Positions 26,233 to 35,098 of a stretch of 64,000 nt of DNA are shown one piece after another (the first letter of the stretch is position 1; each line of letters opens with the position of its first letter). Both the position numbers and the translations under genes were made by a program. This DNA is from Albimonas pacifica. GTDB taxonomy: Bacteria > Pseudomonadota > Alphaproteobacteria > Rhodobacterales > Rhodobacteraceae. A model generated the notes under the pieces. It was not told the DNA's origin and made no database searches. It was given only the letters and a program-made list of their open reading frames with translations. The stretch is taken from contig NZ_FOQH01000006.1 of the NCBI RefSeq assembly GCF_900113695.1, positions 124,001 through 188,000 on the forward strand. Direction: 5' to 3'.

Positions 26233-26546
26233 ATACATTAGCCAAGTTTCGAGCCCGCTGTTTCAATTCGGCGCTTGTGGCTCGTCGCGATTCCGGTTCC
26301 CGATTCGGGCTCGCCGGGGGCTGTCTTCCCCTGCTCCTGCTGCATCGTCAGTCCACGCAACGCCGCGGCGGATCAGCTCGAGACGACGGATCCGTTGGGC
26401 GTCCCAGGGAAAGGCCCGCGCGCGTGAGGCCCGGGATGCCGTCACGCATCCGTAGCGGCCTGCGGTCGCGCCGGGGCTGCCTGCCGGCTGCGACGCGTCG
26501 CGCGGGGCTTGGGCGTCGGATGCGCGATCTCGGGCATCGTCCACCT
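26233..26546. other. Region between tRNA-Arg and the RTX gene
   Basis: 314 bases, partly of lower G+C than the flanks. I see no gene, no integrase and no repeat of the tRNA 3' end. Confidence 0.5.
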
Positions 26547-28229
26547 CTAGAAGACGAAGCAGGAGGCGTCCAACTCGCTCGCGTCGATGTTCATGAGGAC
26601 CAGGATGTCGCTGCTCGATCCATAGGTGACGTAGGTCCGATCGCCGCGCTGCGAGATGTCGAGCTCGCCGAACCGCTGGGCGCCGCTCTCGATGCGGAAC
26701 AGGTCCCGACGGACGTCGAATCCGAGGATGACGTCGATCCCGCATCCGAGCGCGCCGACCAGCACGTCGGACCCTCGGCCCCCCGAGGCGGAGTCGTCGC
26801 CGGCCCCCAGAAAGAGCACGTCGTTGCCCCGGCCGCCGAAGAGCCGGTCCGATCCATCGCCCCCGGAGATCCGGTCGGCGCCGGCGTCGCCCCTGATGAC
26901 GTCGTCCCCGGCGTCGCCCCGCAGCAGGTCGTCGCCGCCGCCGCCGCGGAACAGGTCGCCGCCCGTCCCGCCTTCGAGCAAGTCCCGGCCCGCCTGGCCC
27001 AACAGCCGGTCCGATCCCTCGCCGCCGAAGAGCTCGTCGTCGCCGGAGCTTCCGAGCAACGCGTCGTCGTCCGCGCCGCCGAACAGCGCGTCGCGCCCGT
27101 CGCCGCCGACCAGGCGATCGTCGCCGTCGTCGCCATGCAGCGCGTCGTGGCCCTCGCCGCCCAGCAGCCGGTCGTCGTCGACGCCGCCATGGACGAGGTC
27201 GGCGCCGTTGCCCGCTCGAACCACGTCGTCGCCGGAGCCGCCGTCGAGGCTGTCCGCGCCGCCGCGGCCCTCTAGGAGGTCCGAATCCAGCCAGCCGGAC
27301 AGCGCGTCCGCGCCGCGGGAGCCGATCAGCCGGTCGTCTCCCTGGCCGCCGTCGACCCACAGGTGGTCGTCGGGGCGCCGCTGCGCCCGGTAGACGTCGT
27401 CGCCGCCCCCCAGGTCCAGGAGCAGCGTGTCGGCGGAATCGGTACGGACGAAACGGGGGCCGATCACGCGCGACGCCGCGCCGTCGAGCTTGATGGCCGG
27501 CGTGCGGCCGTCATCGAGGAACACCAGCTCGACCCCCTCGAGGCGTGCGTCGATCGAGATGCGGGGGCGGTCGACGGTCGCCTCGAGCAGCTTGAAGGCG
27601 GACTGGGCCGTGAGCCGCTCGACGCCTTTCAGGACCGCGATGGCCGGGGCCAGGCCCGAGGGGCGGATTTCGTCGAACCCCCGCCCGCCGTAGAAGGTCG
27701 ACACGGTTCCCTGCGCGACGTCGTCTCCGCCGCCGCCGTAGGCCTCCTCGACCGACCGGAAGAGATCGTCGCCCCGCCCGCCGACGGCGTGGTCCACGTT
27801 GATCAGGGTGTCGTTCCCGTCGCCGCCGTAGAGGGTGTTGTCGCCGTAGAACACGATGGCGTCGTCACCGTCGCCGGCATGGATCGTGTTGCCGGTGACC
27901 TCCGCCGAATAGTAATCGATCTCCAGCGGCAGATCGTCGGGGAGAAACACGGTCGAATTCGTCAGGGCGACGGTCAGCTGCCCGGCATTCTCGAAGCCCA
28001 CGCCGCGGAAATCCTGGAGCACGCCGTCCCCTGAGAGGATGAAGCCGGCGTAGACGGTCGAGAACCCCTCGGGGCTCGTCGGGGGGATGCCCTCGGGCGG
28101 GAGGACGGCGACGTATGCGCTGCCTGCCGGCGGGCTCTGGTCGCCGTCGATCACCGCGCCGTAGTGCGGTCGGGCGTAATAGCGCCCGCCAGGTCCGAAG
28201 TAGACGACGTCGATCTCGTACACAGGCAC
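26547..28229 (-). CDS. RTX calcium-binding repeat protein
   Basis: Probably secreted by a type I system: no signal peptide and a hydrophobic C-terminus (ELDASCFVF). About 560 residues if GTG 28229 is the start (MPVYEIDVVYFGPGG, with GGAAAG just upstream); a TTG at 28256 or GTG at 28223 are alternatives. The N-terminal 120 residues are unrecognised. A short RTX block lies near 120-150. A non-repeat segment follows (VLKGVERLTAQ...IGPRFVRT). The main array of nonapeptides (GGDGRDALF, GGADDDALL and similar) runs from about 300 to 510. Binding of Ca2+ outside the cell is expected. Divergent from a second RTX gene; no transporter genes nearby. Confidence 0.88.
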   Translation of the reverse strand: MPVYEIDVVYFGPGGRYYARPHYGAVIDGDQSPPAGSAYVAVLPPEGIPPTSPEGFSTVYAGFILSGDGVLQDFRGVGFENAGQLTVALTNSTVFLPDDLPLEIDYYSAEVTGNTIHAGDGDDAIVFYGDNTLYGGDGNDTLINVDHAVGGRGDDLFRSVEEAYGGGGDDVAQGTVSTFYGGRGFDEIRPSGLAPAIAVLKGVERLTAQSAFKLLEATVDRPRISIDARLEGVELVFLDDGRTPAIKLDGAASRVIGPRFVRTDSADTLLLDLGGGDDVYRAQRRPDDHLWVDGGQGDDRLIGSRGADALSGWLDSDLLEGRGGADSLDGGSGDDVVRAGNGADLVHGGVDDDRLLGGEGHDALHGDDGDDRLVGGDGRDALFGGADDDALLGSSGDDELFGGEGSDRLLGQAGRDLLEGGTGGDLFRGGGGDDLLRGDAGDDVIRGDAGADRISGGDGSDRLFGGRGNDVLFLGAGDDSASGGRGSDVLVGALGCGIDVILGFDVRRDLFRIESGAQRFGELDISQRGDRTYVTYGSSSDILVLMNIDASELDASCFVF

Positions 28230-28557
28230 GGGCTTTCCAATCGCGTTGCAACTCAAGGGCGAGTCGTGCAGTCGATTGTCGAGGTCGACGGGCGCGCGCG
28301 CAATCGTCGCCGAAGTCCGCCGCCCTGAGACGAGCGGAGCGACGGGGGGACGGGGGAGGGCCGGTCGGCCGTTTCCGGCCGATGCGGCGAGGCCGTCCGG
28401 CGCCCGGGCCCTGGGCGGGGCCGCGTCTGGTTCCCATGCCGTTCACTCGGCTTGCTGTCTGCTCTGCCGCGCGCGGATCGGGGCGGCGCATCGCCCCGCG
28501 CGCCTGGGGAGTTCCCGCGGGGGGACCGCGGGATCGTTGGGGAAGGGGAGACTTCCA
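28230..28557. promoter_or_regulatory. Divergent intergenic region between the two RTX genes
   Basis: About 330 bases that must hold both promoters. I cannot pick convincing hexamers. The right end carries GGAAGGGGAG as ribosome-binding site for the plus gene. Confidence 0.4.
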
Positions 28558-30060
28558 GTGACGCTTGCATTCATCGGCACGGATACCGACGGCTTCACCG
28601 CGGCCGCATCCGGCGACATGGTCGTGGTGGTTGCGACCGGGCGGCTCTCGATCACCGGGTTCGGGGACGCCTTCAACTTCGCGGGGCTGAGCTCGGTCTC
28701 GCTGGTGGTGCAGGGCGCGATCTTCTCCGAGGACGGGGACGCCGTCAGCTCGGACGTGGCTTCGGGCGGGCTGAAGGTCTCGGTCGACGCCGGCGGCACG
28801 ATCATCGGCGCCAGCGACGGGGTCGAGCTGAACGGGAACAGCCACGTCGTGCTCAACAGCGGCGTGATCAAGGGCCTCTCCGACGCGGCGGTCCAGTTGC
28901 TGGGCGCGGACGGCAAGGTTTCCAACTTCGGCGCCATGACGGGCCTGCGGGGCGTGGTCCTCGACGGCGACGACGCCGAACTGGTCAACCACGGCATGAT
29001 CCACGGCCATACCTCGTCGGGCGTGACCGCCTCGACGAACGCCCGGATCGTCAACACCGGGACCATCACCGCGTCCGGGGCGGCGGTCCTCGTGGCGGGA
29101 ACGGACGTGATCCTGCGCAACTTCGGCGAGATCGCGAGCCTCGCCGCCAGCGCCTTTTCCGGCGGCGCCGGCATCGACACGGTGCTGAACTCGGGCCGCA
29201 TGGGCGGCGACGTGCTGCTCGCCGGCGGCGACGATCTGCTGCGCATGAGCGGGGGCGAGATCGCCGGCGACGTCGATGCGGGGTCGGGCTTCGACCGGGT
29301 GGTGCTGGCGGCCGGCGTGGTGCAGGGGGACGTGCGGCTCGGCGACCACGACGACGTGCTGCGCTTCGGAACCGGGACGGTGAGCGGCGACCTCGACGCG
29401 GGCCTGGGCGCCGACACGGTCGTGCTGGCCTCGGGACTGCTGCAGGGCGTCGCGACGCTGGGCGGCGGCAACGACCAGCTCCGCATCGGAACCGGCGAGG
29501 TGGACGGTTCCATCGACATGGGGGGCGGCTCGGACAGCGTGAAGCTGGGCCACGGCCTCGTGCAGGGCGACGTGTTCATGGGCGACCGCTACGACGTGTT
29601 CCGCGCCGGCGACGGCCGCGTCCTGGGCTCGGTCGACCTCGGCGACGGCGACGACCGGGCCTACGGCGGCGCGGCGGACGAGACCTTCGTGGGCGGCGCC
29701 GGCGACGATCTGCTGCGCGGGCAGGGGGGCGAGGACGAGCTCTACGGCGGCGACGACGCCGACAACCTGGTCGGAGGCCGCGGCGACGACCGGCTTGTGG
29801 GCGGCGCGGCGGGGGACTTCTTCCGCTTCGGCCGCAGGACGGACGACGACCTGATCACCGACTTCCAGAACGGGCTCGACCGCATCGACCTCTCGCGCCT
29901 CGTCATCACGGGCGACGAGCTGACGGCGATCAAGGACGCCTCCAAGACCCTCTCCGGCAACTCGGTGATGGTGGATCTGGACAAGCTGGGCGGCGACGGC
30001 TCGATCCAGATCATCGGGCTGACGAAGGCGCAGATGACGCTGGACGACTTCATCCTGTGA
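28558..30060 (+). CDS. RTX-like beta-helix protein with 40-residue tandem repeats
   Basis: 500 residues from GTG 28558 (MTLAFIGTDTDGF), chosen for GGGGAG 8 bases upstream. No signal peptide; the C-terminus TLDDFIL suits type I secretion. Residues about 60-210 have the VLNSGVIKG / IVNTGTITA pattern of a right-handed beta-helix. Residues 230-349 are three tandem 40-residue units (GxGxDxVxLxxGxxQGDVxxG...DxLR), with a half unit before and a partial one after. A short canonical RTX block (GGAGDDLLRG, GGDDADNLVGG) follows near 380-420, then FFRFGRRTDDDLITDFQNGLDRIDLS, the usual peptidase_M10_C-like end. Role unknown; surface or biofilm function is inferred. Confidence 0.85.
   Translation: MTLAFIGTDTDGFTAAASGDMVVVVATGRLSITGFGDAFNFAGLSSVSLVVQGAIFSEDGDAVSSDVASGGLKVSVDAGGTIIGASDGVELNGNSHVVLNSGVIKGLSDAAVQLLGADGKVSNFGAMTGLRGVVLDGDDAELVNHGMIHGHTSSGVTASTNARIVNTGTITASGAAVLVAGTDVILRNFGEIASLAASAFSGGAGIDTVLNSGRMGGDVLLAGGDDLLRMSGGEIAGDVDAGSGFDRVVLAAGVVQGDVRLGDHDDVLRFGTGTVSGDLDAGLGADTVVLASGLLQGVATLGGGNDQLRIGTGEVDGSIDMGGGSDSVKLGHGLVQGDVFMGDRYDVFRAGDGRVLGSVDLGDGDDRAYGGAADETFVGGAGDDLLRGQGGEDELYGGDDADNLVGGRGDDRLVGGAAGDFFRFGRRTDDDLITDFQNGLDRIDLSRLVITGDELTAIKDASKTLSGNSVMVDLDKLGGDGSIQIIGLTKAQMTLDDFIL
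29245..29604 (+). repeat. Three in-frame 120-bp coding repeats
   Basis: Units at 29245-29364, 29365-29484 and 29485-29604 each encode exactly 40 residues and share the skeleton G-x-V-x-G-D, G-x-G-x-D-x-V, Q-G and D-x-L-R. A fourth unit starts at 29605 and decays into the RTX block. Confidence 0.85.
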
Positions 30061-30389
30061 CGCCGCCCCCTCAGGGGAACGGGGAAGGTCCGGGGCCGCG
30101 CGGCCGCCCCGTCGCGCGGCGGCGACGGAGCGGCCTCTTCCGGCGGGAGATCGGCCGGCGTCTCCTCCGCCTTGACCCTCCGGCCCCGCGCGTCGCCTGG
30201 ACGCTCCGGGCGGGAGACGGCGGGGGCGCGCCGGCATCCGCGCGTCCAGGGCCGCGTCGCGTCGCCCCGCCGGCCGGCTGCGGCCCGCCTTGACCGCGGG
30301 GCGCTCGGCGCCGCAGGCTCCGCGCTCCGGCCCGCATGCGCCCGCGCGGCGCGTTCCGCCTCCCTGCGCGGGCCGCAGGAGATCCGCCC
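30061..30389. other. Intergenic region after the RTX gene
   Basis: 329 GC-rich bases. Small hairpins such as CCCCT C AGGGG lie just after the RTX stop, possibly a weak terminator. No gene-like frame. Confidence 0.4.
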
Positions 30390-31598
30390 ATGAACGACAT
30401 GTCGTCCTCGCCCAGCCCGCTCGGCCGTCACCAGGACCGCATCGCCGCCGTCCATGCCGAGGCGACCGCCTGGCGCCGCGACATCCACGCCCATCCCGAG
30501 ATCGGCTTCGAGGAGCACCGCACCTCCGCCCTGATCCAGGAGAAGCTGAAGGCGTTCGGCGTCGACGAGATCCTGACCGGCCTGGGGCGCACCGGCGTCG
30601 TCGGCATCGTGCATGGCAAGGCCAAGGGCAAGATGATCGGCCTGCGCACCGACATCGACGCCCTGCCGATGCAGGAGCGCACGGGCCTGCCGCACGCCTC
30701 GACCCACCCCGGAAAGATGCACGCCTGCGGCCATGACGGGCACACCGCCATGCTCCTCGCCACCGCCAAGATCCTGGCCGAGACGCGGGACTTCGCAGGC
30801 TCGGTCGCGCTGATCTTCCAGCCGGCGGAGGAAGGCGGCGGCGGCGGGCGCGAGATGGTCGAGGACGGGATGTTCGACAAGGCCCCGTGCGAGACCGTCT
30901 GGGGCCTGCACAACATGCCCGACCAGCCGCTGGGGACCTTCACCGCGCTGCCCGGGCCGACCATGGCCGGCATCGACTATTTCGACATCGCCTTCGAGGG
31001 GCAGGGCACCCACGCGGGCGTCCCCCATGCCGGCGTCGACACCGTGCTGACCGCCGCCCATTTCGTCACCACGGTGCAGTCGATCCCCGCCCGCAACCTC
31101 TCGCCCTTCGAGGCGGTGACGGTCGGCATCTCGATGATCAAGGGCTCGGACGCCTACGTGGTGATGGGCGACCGGGCGGTCGTGGGCGGCTCGGTCCGCT
31201 TCTTCTCCGACGCCGCGCGCGACAAGACGGAGGCGCGGCTGCGCAAGCTCGCGGGCTCGGTCGCCGAGGCCTTCGACTGCGAGGCGGTGATCGACTACCG
31301 CCGCAACTACCCGCCCTGCATCAACCCCGAGGCCGAGGCCGAGATCGCCGCCCAGGTCGCCGAGAGCGTGGTGGGCGAGGCCGCCGTCTCCCGCACCGCC
31401 GAGCCCTGCATGGCGGGCGAGGACTTCGCCTTCATGCTCAACGCGCGGCCGGGGCACTACATCTGGATGGGGACGGGGTCGGACGACCATGTCTCGGGCC
31501 GGCTGCATTACCCGGACTACGACTTCAACGACGCCTCGATCCCGCTGGGCGTGGCCTACTGGCTGGCGCTGGTCGACCGGCTGCTGCCGGCGGACTGA
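30390..31598 (+). CDS. M20 family amidohydrolase (hippurate hydrolase type)
   Basis: Zinc-dependent hydrolase of N-acyl amino acids, cytosolic. 402 residues from ATG 30390 (AGGAG 8 bases upstream). RRDIHAHPEIGFEEHRT start, LRTDIDALPM, ACGHDGHTAMLL with metal-binding Cys/His, IFQPAEEGGGGG with the catalytic Glu pair, the dimerisation domain around GTHAGVPHAGVD, and late His in HYPDYDFND. Three bases separate it from the glutathione transferase gene, so they form an operon. Confidence 0.95.
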   Translation: MNDMSSSPSPLGRHQDRIAAVHAEATAWRRDIHAHPEIGFEEHRTSALIQEKLKAFGVDEILTGLGRTGVVGIVHGKAKGKMIGLRTDIDALPMQERTGLPHASTHPGKMHACGHDGHTAMLLATAKILAETRDFAGSVALIFQPAEEGGGGGREMVEDGMFDKAPCETVWGLHNMPDQPLGTFTALPGPTMAGIDYFDIAFEGQGTHAGVPHAGVDTVLTAAHFVTTVQSIPARNLSPFEAVTVGISMIKGSDAYVVMGDRAVVGGSVRFFSDAARDKTEARLRKLAGSVAEAFDCEAVIDYRRNYPPCINPEAEAEIAAQVAESVVGEAAVSRTAEPCMAGEDFAFMLNARPGHYIWMGTGSDDHVSGRLHYPDYDFNDASIPLGVAYWLALVDRLLPAD

Positions 31599-31601
31599 GC
31601 G

Positions 31602-32240
31602 ATGATCGACTTCTACACCTGGTCGACGCCCAACGGGCGCAAGGTCTCGATCCTGCTCGAGGAGCTGGGCGTCGCCTACGAGATCCACGCCGTGAACATC
31701 GGCCGCGACGAGCAGTTCGCGCCCGAGTTCCTTTCGGTCGCGCCCAACAACAAGATCCCCGCCATCGTCGACCGCCAGACCGGCCAGACGCTGATGGAGA
31801 GCGGGGCGATCCTGCTCTACCTCGCCAAGCGCCACGGGAAGTTCCTGACCGAGGGCGGCGAGGAATGGCGCGTGGTCGAGTGGCTGATGTGGCAGATGGC
31901 GGGCTTCGGCCCGACGCTCGGCCAGGTGCACCACTTCCGCTTCTTCAACCCCGGCAAGTCCGAATACGCCGAGACCCGCTTCGGAGCCGAGGCGCGCCGG
32001 CTCTACGGCGTGCTCGACGCCCGCCTGCGGGGGCGGGACTTCGTGGCGGGGCAGGGGCCGGGGGCCTACTCGATCGCCGACATGGCGATCTGGCCCTGGG
32101 CCGCGCGGTTCGAACGGCAGGGGATCGACCTGAGCGAGTTCCCCGGCGTGCTCGCCTGGTACCGCCGCATCGCCGAGCGCGAGGCGGTGCAGCGCGGCTA
32201 CGACGTGCCGAAGATCGGCGAGGCGATCCCGATGCCCTGA
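31602..32240 (+). CDS. Glutathione S-transferase (YfcG/Ure2p-like)
   Basis: 212 residues. N-terminal thioredoxin-like domain MIDFYTWSTPNGRKVSILLEEL, with VAPNNKIPAIVD and the glutathione-contact LMESGAILLYLA. The C-terminal helical domain follows (WLMWQMAGFGPTLGQVHHF, YSIADMAIWPW). The TPNGRK loop matches disulfide-reductase members of the family. Directly behind the amidohydrolase gene. Confidence 0.94.
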   Translation: MIDFYTWSTPNGRKVSILLEELGVAYEIHAVNIGRDEQFAPEFLSVAPNNKIPAIVDRQTGQTLMESGAILLYLAKRHGKFLTEGGEEWRVVEWLMWQMAGFGPTLGQVHHFRFFNPGKSEYAETRFGAEARRLYGVLDARLRGRDFVAGQGPGAYSIADMAIWPWAARFERQGIDLSEFPGVLAWYRRIAEREAVQRGYDVPKIGEAIPMP

Positions 32241-32290
32241 GGGCCGGGCGCCCCGGACTGCAATGACGAGGGCCGGGCTCCCCGGCCCAT

Positions 32291-32311
32291 AGGCGCCCTG
32301 CGGGCGGGCTT
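32291..32311. repeat. Dispersed intergenic repeat, copy 4
   Basis: Same 21-bp core as 24736-24756, in the same orientation, embedded in about 60 bp of similar flank (GGCCCATAGGCGCC before, GGGGCGCGCCCGG after). Lies between convergent genes. Confidence 0.85.
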
Positions 32312-32347
32312 GGGCCTGTGGCGCGGGGCGCGCCCGGGGGCCGGGGG

Positions 32348-33667
32348 TCAGTCCTTGGGGGCCTCGCGGCGACGCGACGGGGTCTCGACGATGCGGACGT
32401 CGCGCTGGGGGAAGGGGATCTCGATCCCGTTCGCCTGGAAGGCGTCCCACAGCGCCAGGAACACCGCCCCGCGCACGTTGGTCAGCCCCTGCGCGGGGTC
32501 ATGGATCCAGAACCGCAGCACGAAGTCGACCGAGCTGTCGCCGAAGGCCGTCACGTGGCAGACCGGCGCGGGGTCGTGGGAGACGCGCGTCACCCCCTTC
32601 GCCGCCTCCACCGCGATGCGCCGCACCGCGTGGGGGTCGCAGGCGTAGGCCACCCCGAAGGTCACGTCGAGGCGCACCAGCTCCGAGGAATAGGACCAGT
32701 TCACCACCTGGCCGGTGATCAGGTCCTCGTTGGGGATCAGATACTCGCGCCCGTCGCGGGTGACGACCGAGACGTAGCGGGCGTTCAGCCCCGAGATCCA
32801 GCCGAAGGTCTCGCCGAGCGAGATCACGTCCCCGGGCTTGATCGACTTGTCCACCAAGAGGATCACCCCCGACACCAGGTTCGAGACCACCTTCTGCAGC
32901 CCGAAGCCCACGCCGAGCCCGATCGCCCCCGAGAACACGGCGAGCGAGGTCAGGTCGAACCCCGCCACGTTCAGCGCCGCCGCCGCGGCGGCCACGAAGA
33001 TGGCGAAGGCCGCGACCTTCTCGGTCAGCACCCGCATCGAGGGCGAGATCTCCTCGACCCCCGCGAGCCTGCGCCGCAGCACCGCCAGCGCCCAGCGCGC
33101 CAGCCAGATCAGCGCGATCAGCGCCAGCAGGCCGCGGGCGGCGGTCAGCAGGGAGACGCGCCGCTCGGCCACCGTCACCGCCACGCCGTCGAGCGCCTCC
33201 ATCAGCGCGCCCGCCTGGCCGAGCACCAGGGCGGTGGCGAAGATCAGCGCCCCCCAGCGGGCGAAGCGGCGCAGCAGCGGGTTGCGGATCAGCCGCACGG
33301 CGATGCCCACGCCCGCCCAGACCGCGGCGAGCTGCGCCGCCAGCCCCAGCAGGTGCGAGCGCGAGGGCCAGGTGACCTCGGCCATCCCCGCCGCCACCGC
33401 CCAGCCGAGGACTGCGAAGGCGATCAGCCCCAGCCGGTCGCGCACCAGCACCAGCGCCCGCGCCGCCGGCGGCGTCAGCGGGCGCCCGCGCATCCAGGCG
33501 TCCATCCGCGGATGCGCCGCGCGCCCGATCCCCCAGGCAAGCAGCGCCAGCAGCGCGATCAGCCCCAGCTGCGCCAGCCGCCAGGGCTGGGCCATCGCCA
33601 CCAGTTCGTTGCGCAGCCAGGGCAGCAGCAGCTGCGCCTGGGCAAGAAGCTCTTCGAGATCGGTCAT
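32348..33667 (-). CDS. MscS-family mechanosensitive ion channel
   Basis: Inner-membrane osmotic safety valve, 439 residues. Several N-terminal hydrophobic segments lead to the pore helix region GFDLTSLAVFSGAIGLGVGFGLQKVVSNLVSGVILLVDKSIKPGDVI, which is the MscS signature with its Gly/Ala packing, then the beta domain (ARYVSVVTRDGREYLIPNEDLITG). Convergent with the glutathione transferase; divergent from the nuclease-like gene at 33811. Confidence 0.95.
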   Translation of the reverse strand: MTDLEELLAQAQLLLPWLRNELVAMAQPWRLAQLGLIALLALLAWGIGRAAHPRMDAWMRGRPLTPPAARALVLVRDRLGLIAFAVLGWAVAAGMAEVTWPSRSHLLGLAAQLAAVWAGVGIAVRLIRNPLLRRFARWGALIFATALVLGQAGALMEALDGVAVTVAERRVSLLTAARGLLALIALIWLARWALAVLRRRLAGVEEISPSMRVLTEKVAAFAIFVAAAAAALNVAGFDLTSLAVFSGAIGLGVGFGLQKVVSNLVSGVILLVDKSIKPGDVISLGETFGWISGLNARYVSVVTRDGREYLIPNEDLITGQVVNWSYSSELVRLDVTFGVAYACDPHAVRRIAVEAAKGVTRVSHDPAPVCHVTAFGDSSVDFVLRFWIHDPAQGLTNVRGAVFLALWDAFQANGIEIPFPQRDVRIVETPSRRREAPKD

Positions 33668-33810
33668 CGTCCCCCACTCTCGCCCCCCTCGCCCGGCGGG
33701 GAAAGAGGCTTCCGGTCGCGCGCGGCGGCGCGCCGGCTGGCCGATGCAAATGCCTTGACGTTACGACCACTTCCTCGCACCACTGGTTGCAACCAGGGGA
33801 GGAAAAGACG

Positions 33811-34878
33811 GTGTCTGATTTCTTTGAGCGCGTGGCGCAGATTTCCAGTCGTTCCAAGGTCGCCGAGCGGCAGGCCCAAACCGAGGAGGCCACCAAGACC
33901 TCCGTCATCTTGCCATTTCTGCAGATGCTGGGGTTCGACGTCTTCAACCTCGACGAGGTGATCCCCGAGTTCGTGGCCGACGTCGGCACGAAGAAGGGCG
34001 AGAAGGTCGACTTCGCCGTCAAGATCGACGGCAAGATCGCCATGCTGGTGGAGGCGAAGCCGATCGGCGCGAAGCTGGGCGACGTCCAGTACAGCCAGCT
34101 CTTCCGCTATTTCTCCGTCACGGAGGCGCGGCTCGCGATCCTGACCAATGGGCGCGAGGCCTGGTTCTTCTCCGATACCGATGCGCCGAACAAGATGGAC
34201 GGAAAACCTTTCTTTCGCTTCGATTTCCAGAACTACGACCGCGCCCAGGTGGAGGAGCTGGCCCGCTTCCAGAAGCCGAATTTCGAGATCGAGGCGATCG
34301 TCGAGGCGGCCTCCAACCTCAAGTACACGCGCGCGGCCGCGACCTACCTCAAACAGCAGCTCGGGGATCCAGAGGACGAGTTCGTCCGGCTGATCGGCCG
34401 GCGGATCCATGAAGGCTCGATAACCAAGGCCGTGTCGGAGCAATTGCGGCCCGCCATTCAGTCCGCGCTCGAGGAGATCATCCGCGACCGGATCCAGGAC
34501 AAGCTCAGCATCAGCTTCCGCGAAGATCGAAAGCCCGCCCCGGAGCCGCAGCCCGCCGCGGAGGCGGACGAGCCGAGCCCCGGCGACGTCGTGACCACGC
34601 CCGAGGAGCTCGCCGGCCACCTCATCGTGCGCGCCATCGCTGCGCGCCATGTCCCGGTCGACCGCATCGCGATCCGCGATGCCAAGAGCTATTGCGCGAT
34701 CCTGATGGACGACAACAACCGCAAGCCGATCTGTCGGCTCTACTTCAACTCGGCCACCACGCGGCATGTCGGAATCTTCGACGCCGAGAAAGCGGAGGCG
34801 AGGCACAAGGTTTCCGGGCCGGACGACCTCTATCAGTACGTCGACCAGATCGAGGCGGTGATAAAGTCTTACGCCTGA
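33811..34878 (+). CDS. Stand-alone HsdR-N-like nuclease domain protein (COG4748 type)
   Basis: 355 residues from GTG 33811, chosen because AGGGGAGGAA is 6 bases upstream. The N-terminal half matches the type I restriction R-subunit nuclease domain: D67 in EKVDFAVKIDGKIAMLVEAKP, with E81 and K83 completing a PD-(D/E)xK core, then FRYFSVTEARLAILTNGREAWFF. The C-terminal half (residues 240-355) has a Pro-rich linker and a small domain (KPICRLYFNSATTRHVGIFD). No helicase, specificity or methylase genes lie nearby. Base composition is somewhat lower in G+C than the neighbours. DNA cleavage is inferred; a housekeeping or defence role is open. Confidence 0.85.
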   Translation: MSDFFERVAQISSRSKVAERQAQTEEATKTSVILPFLQMLGFDVFNLDEVIPEFVADVGTKKGEKVDFAVKIDGKIAMLVEAKPIGAKLGDVQYSQLFRYFSVTEARLAILTNGREAWFFSDTDAPNKMDGKPFFRFDFQNYDRAQVEELARFQKPNFEIEAIVEAASNLKYTRAAATYLKQQLGDPEDEFVRLIGRRIHEGSITKAVSEQLRPAIQSALEEIIRDRIQDKLSISFREDRKPAPEPQPAAEADEPSPGDVVTTPEELAGHLIVRAIAARHVPVDRIAIRDAKSYCAILMDDNNRKPICRLYFNSATTRHVGIFDAEKAEARHKVSGPDDLYQYVDQIEAVIKSYA

Positions 34879-35098
34879 CCTCTCCCGTCGGGCCTGCGTT
34901 TCCAGCCGAATGCAGATGGGCGCGTCGGGGACGCTCGTCGCCGGTTTGCGATCGCGCTTCGGCGAAGCGGAAGCGCCTGCTGGGCTCGGCCGGTTCTCTG
35001 GACGAGGCGGGGCGAGATGCCGGGATCGCAAGGGCTTCGGCGGCGGGCCGGATCGCCGGCCCTCGCCATAGACTCTCCTGTCCTCGCCGCGCTCATCG

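Noticed and set aside
26156-26546. tRNA-Arg as an island integration site next to the RTX genes
   Set aside because: No integrase and no duplicate of the tRNA 3' end were seen; the lower-G+C patch is short.
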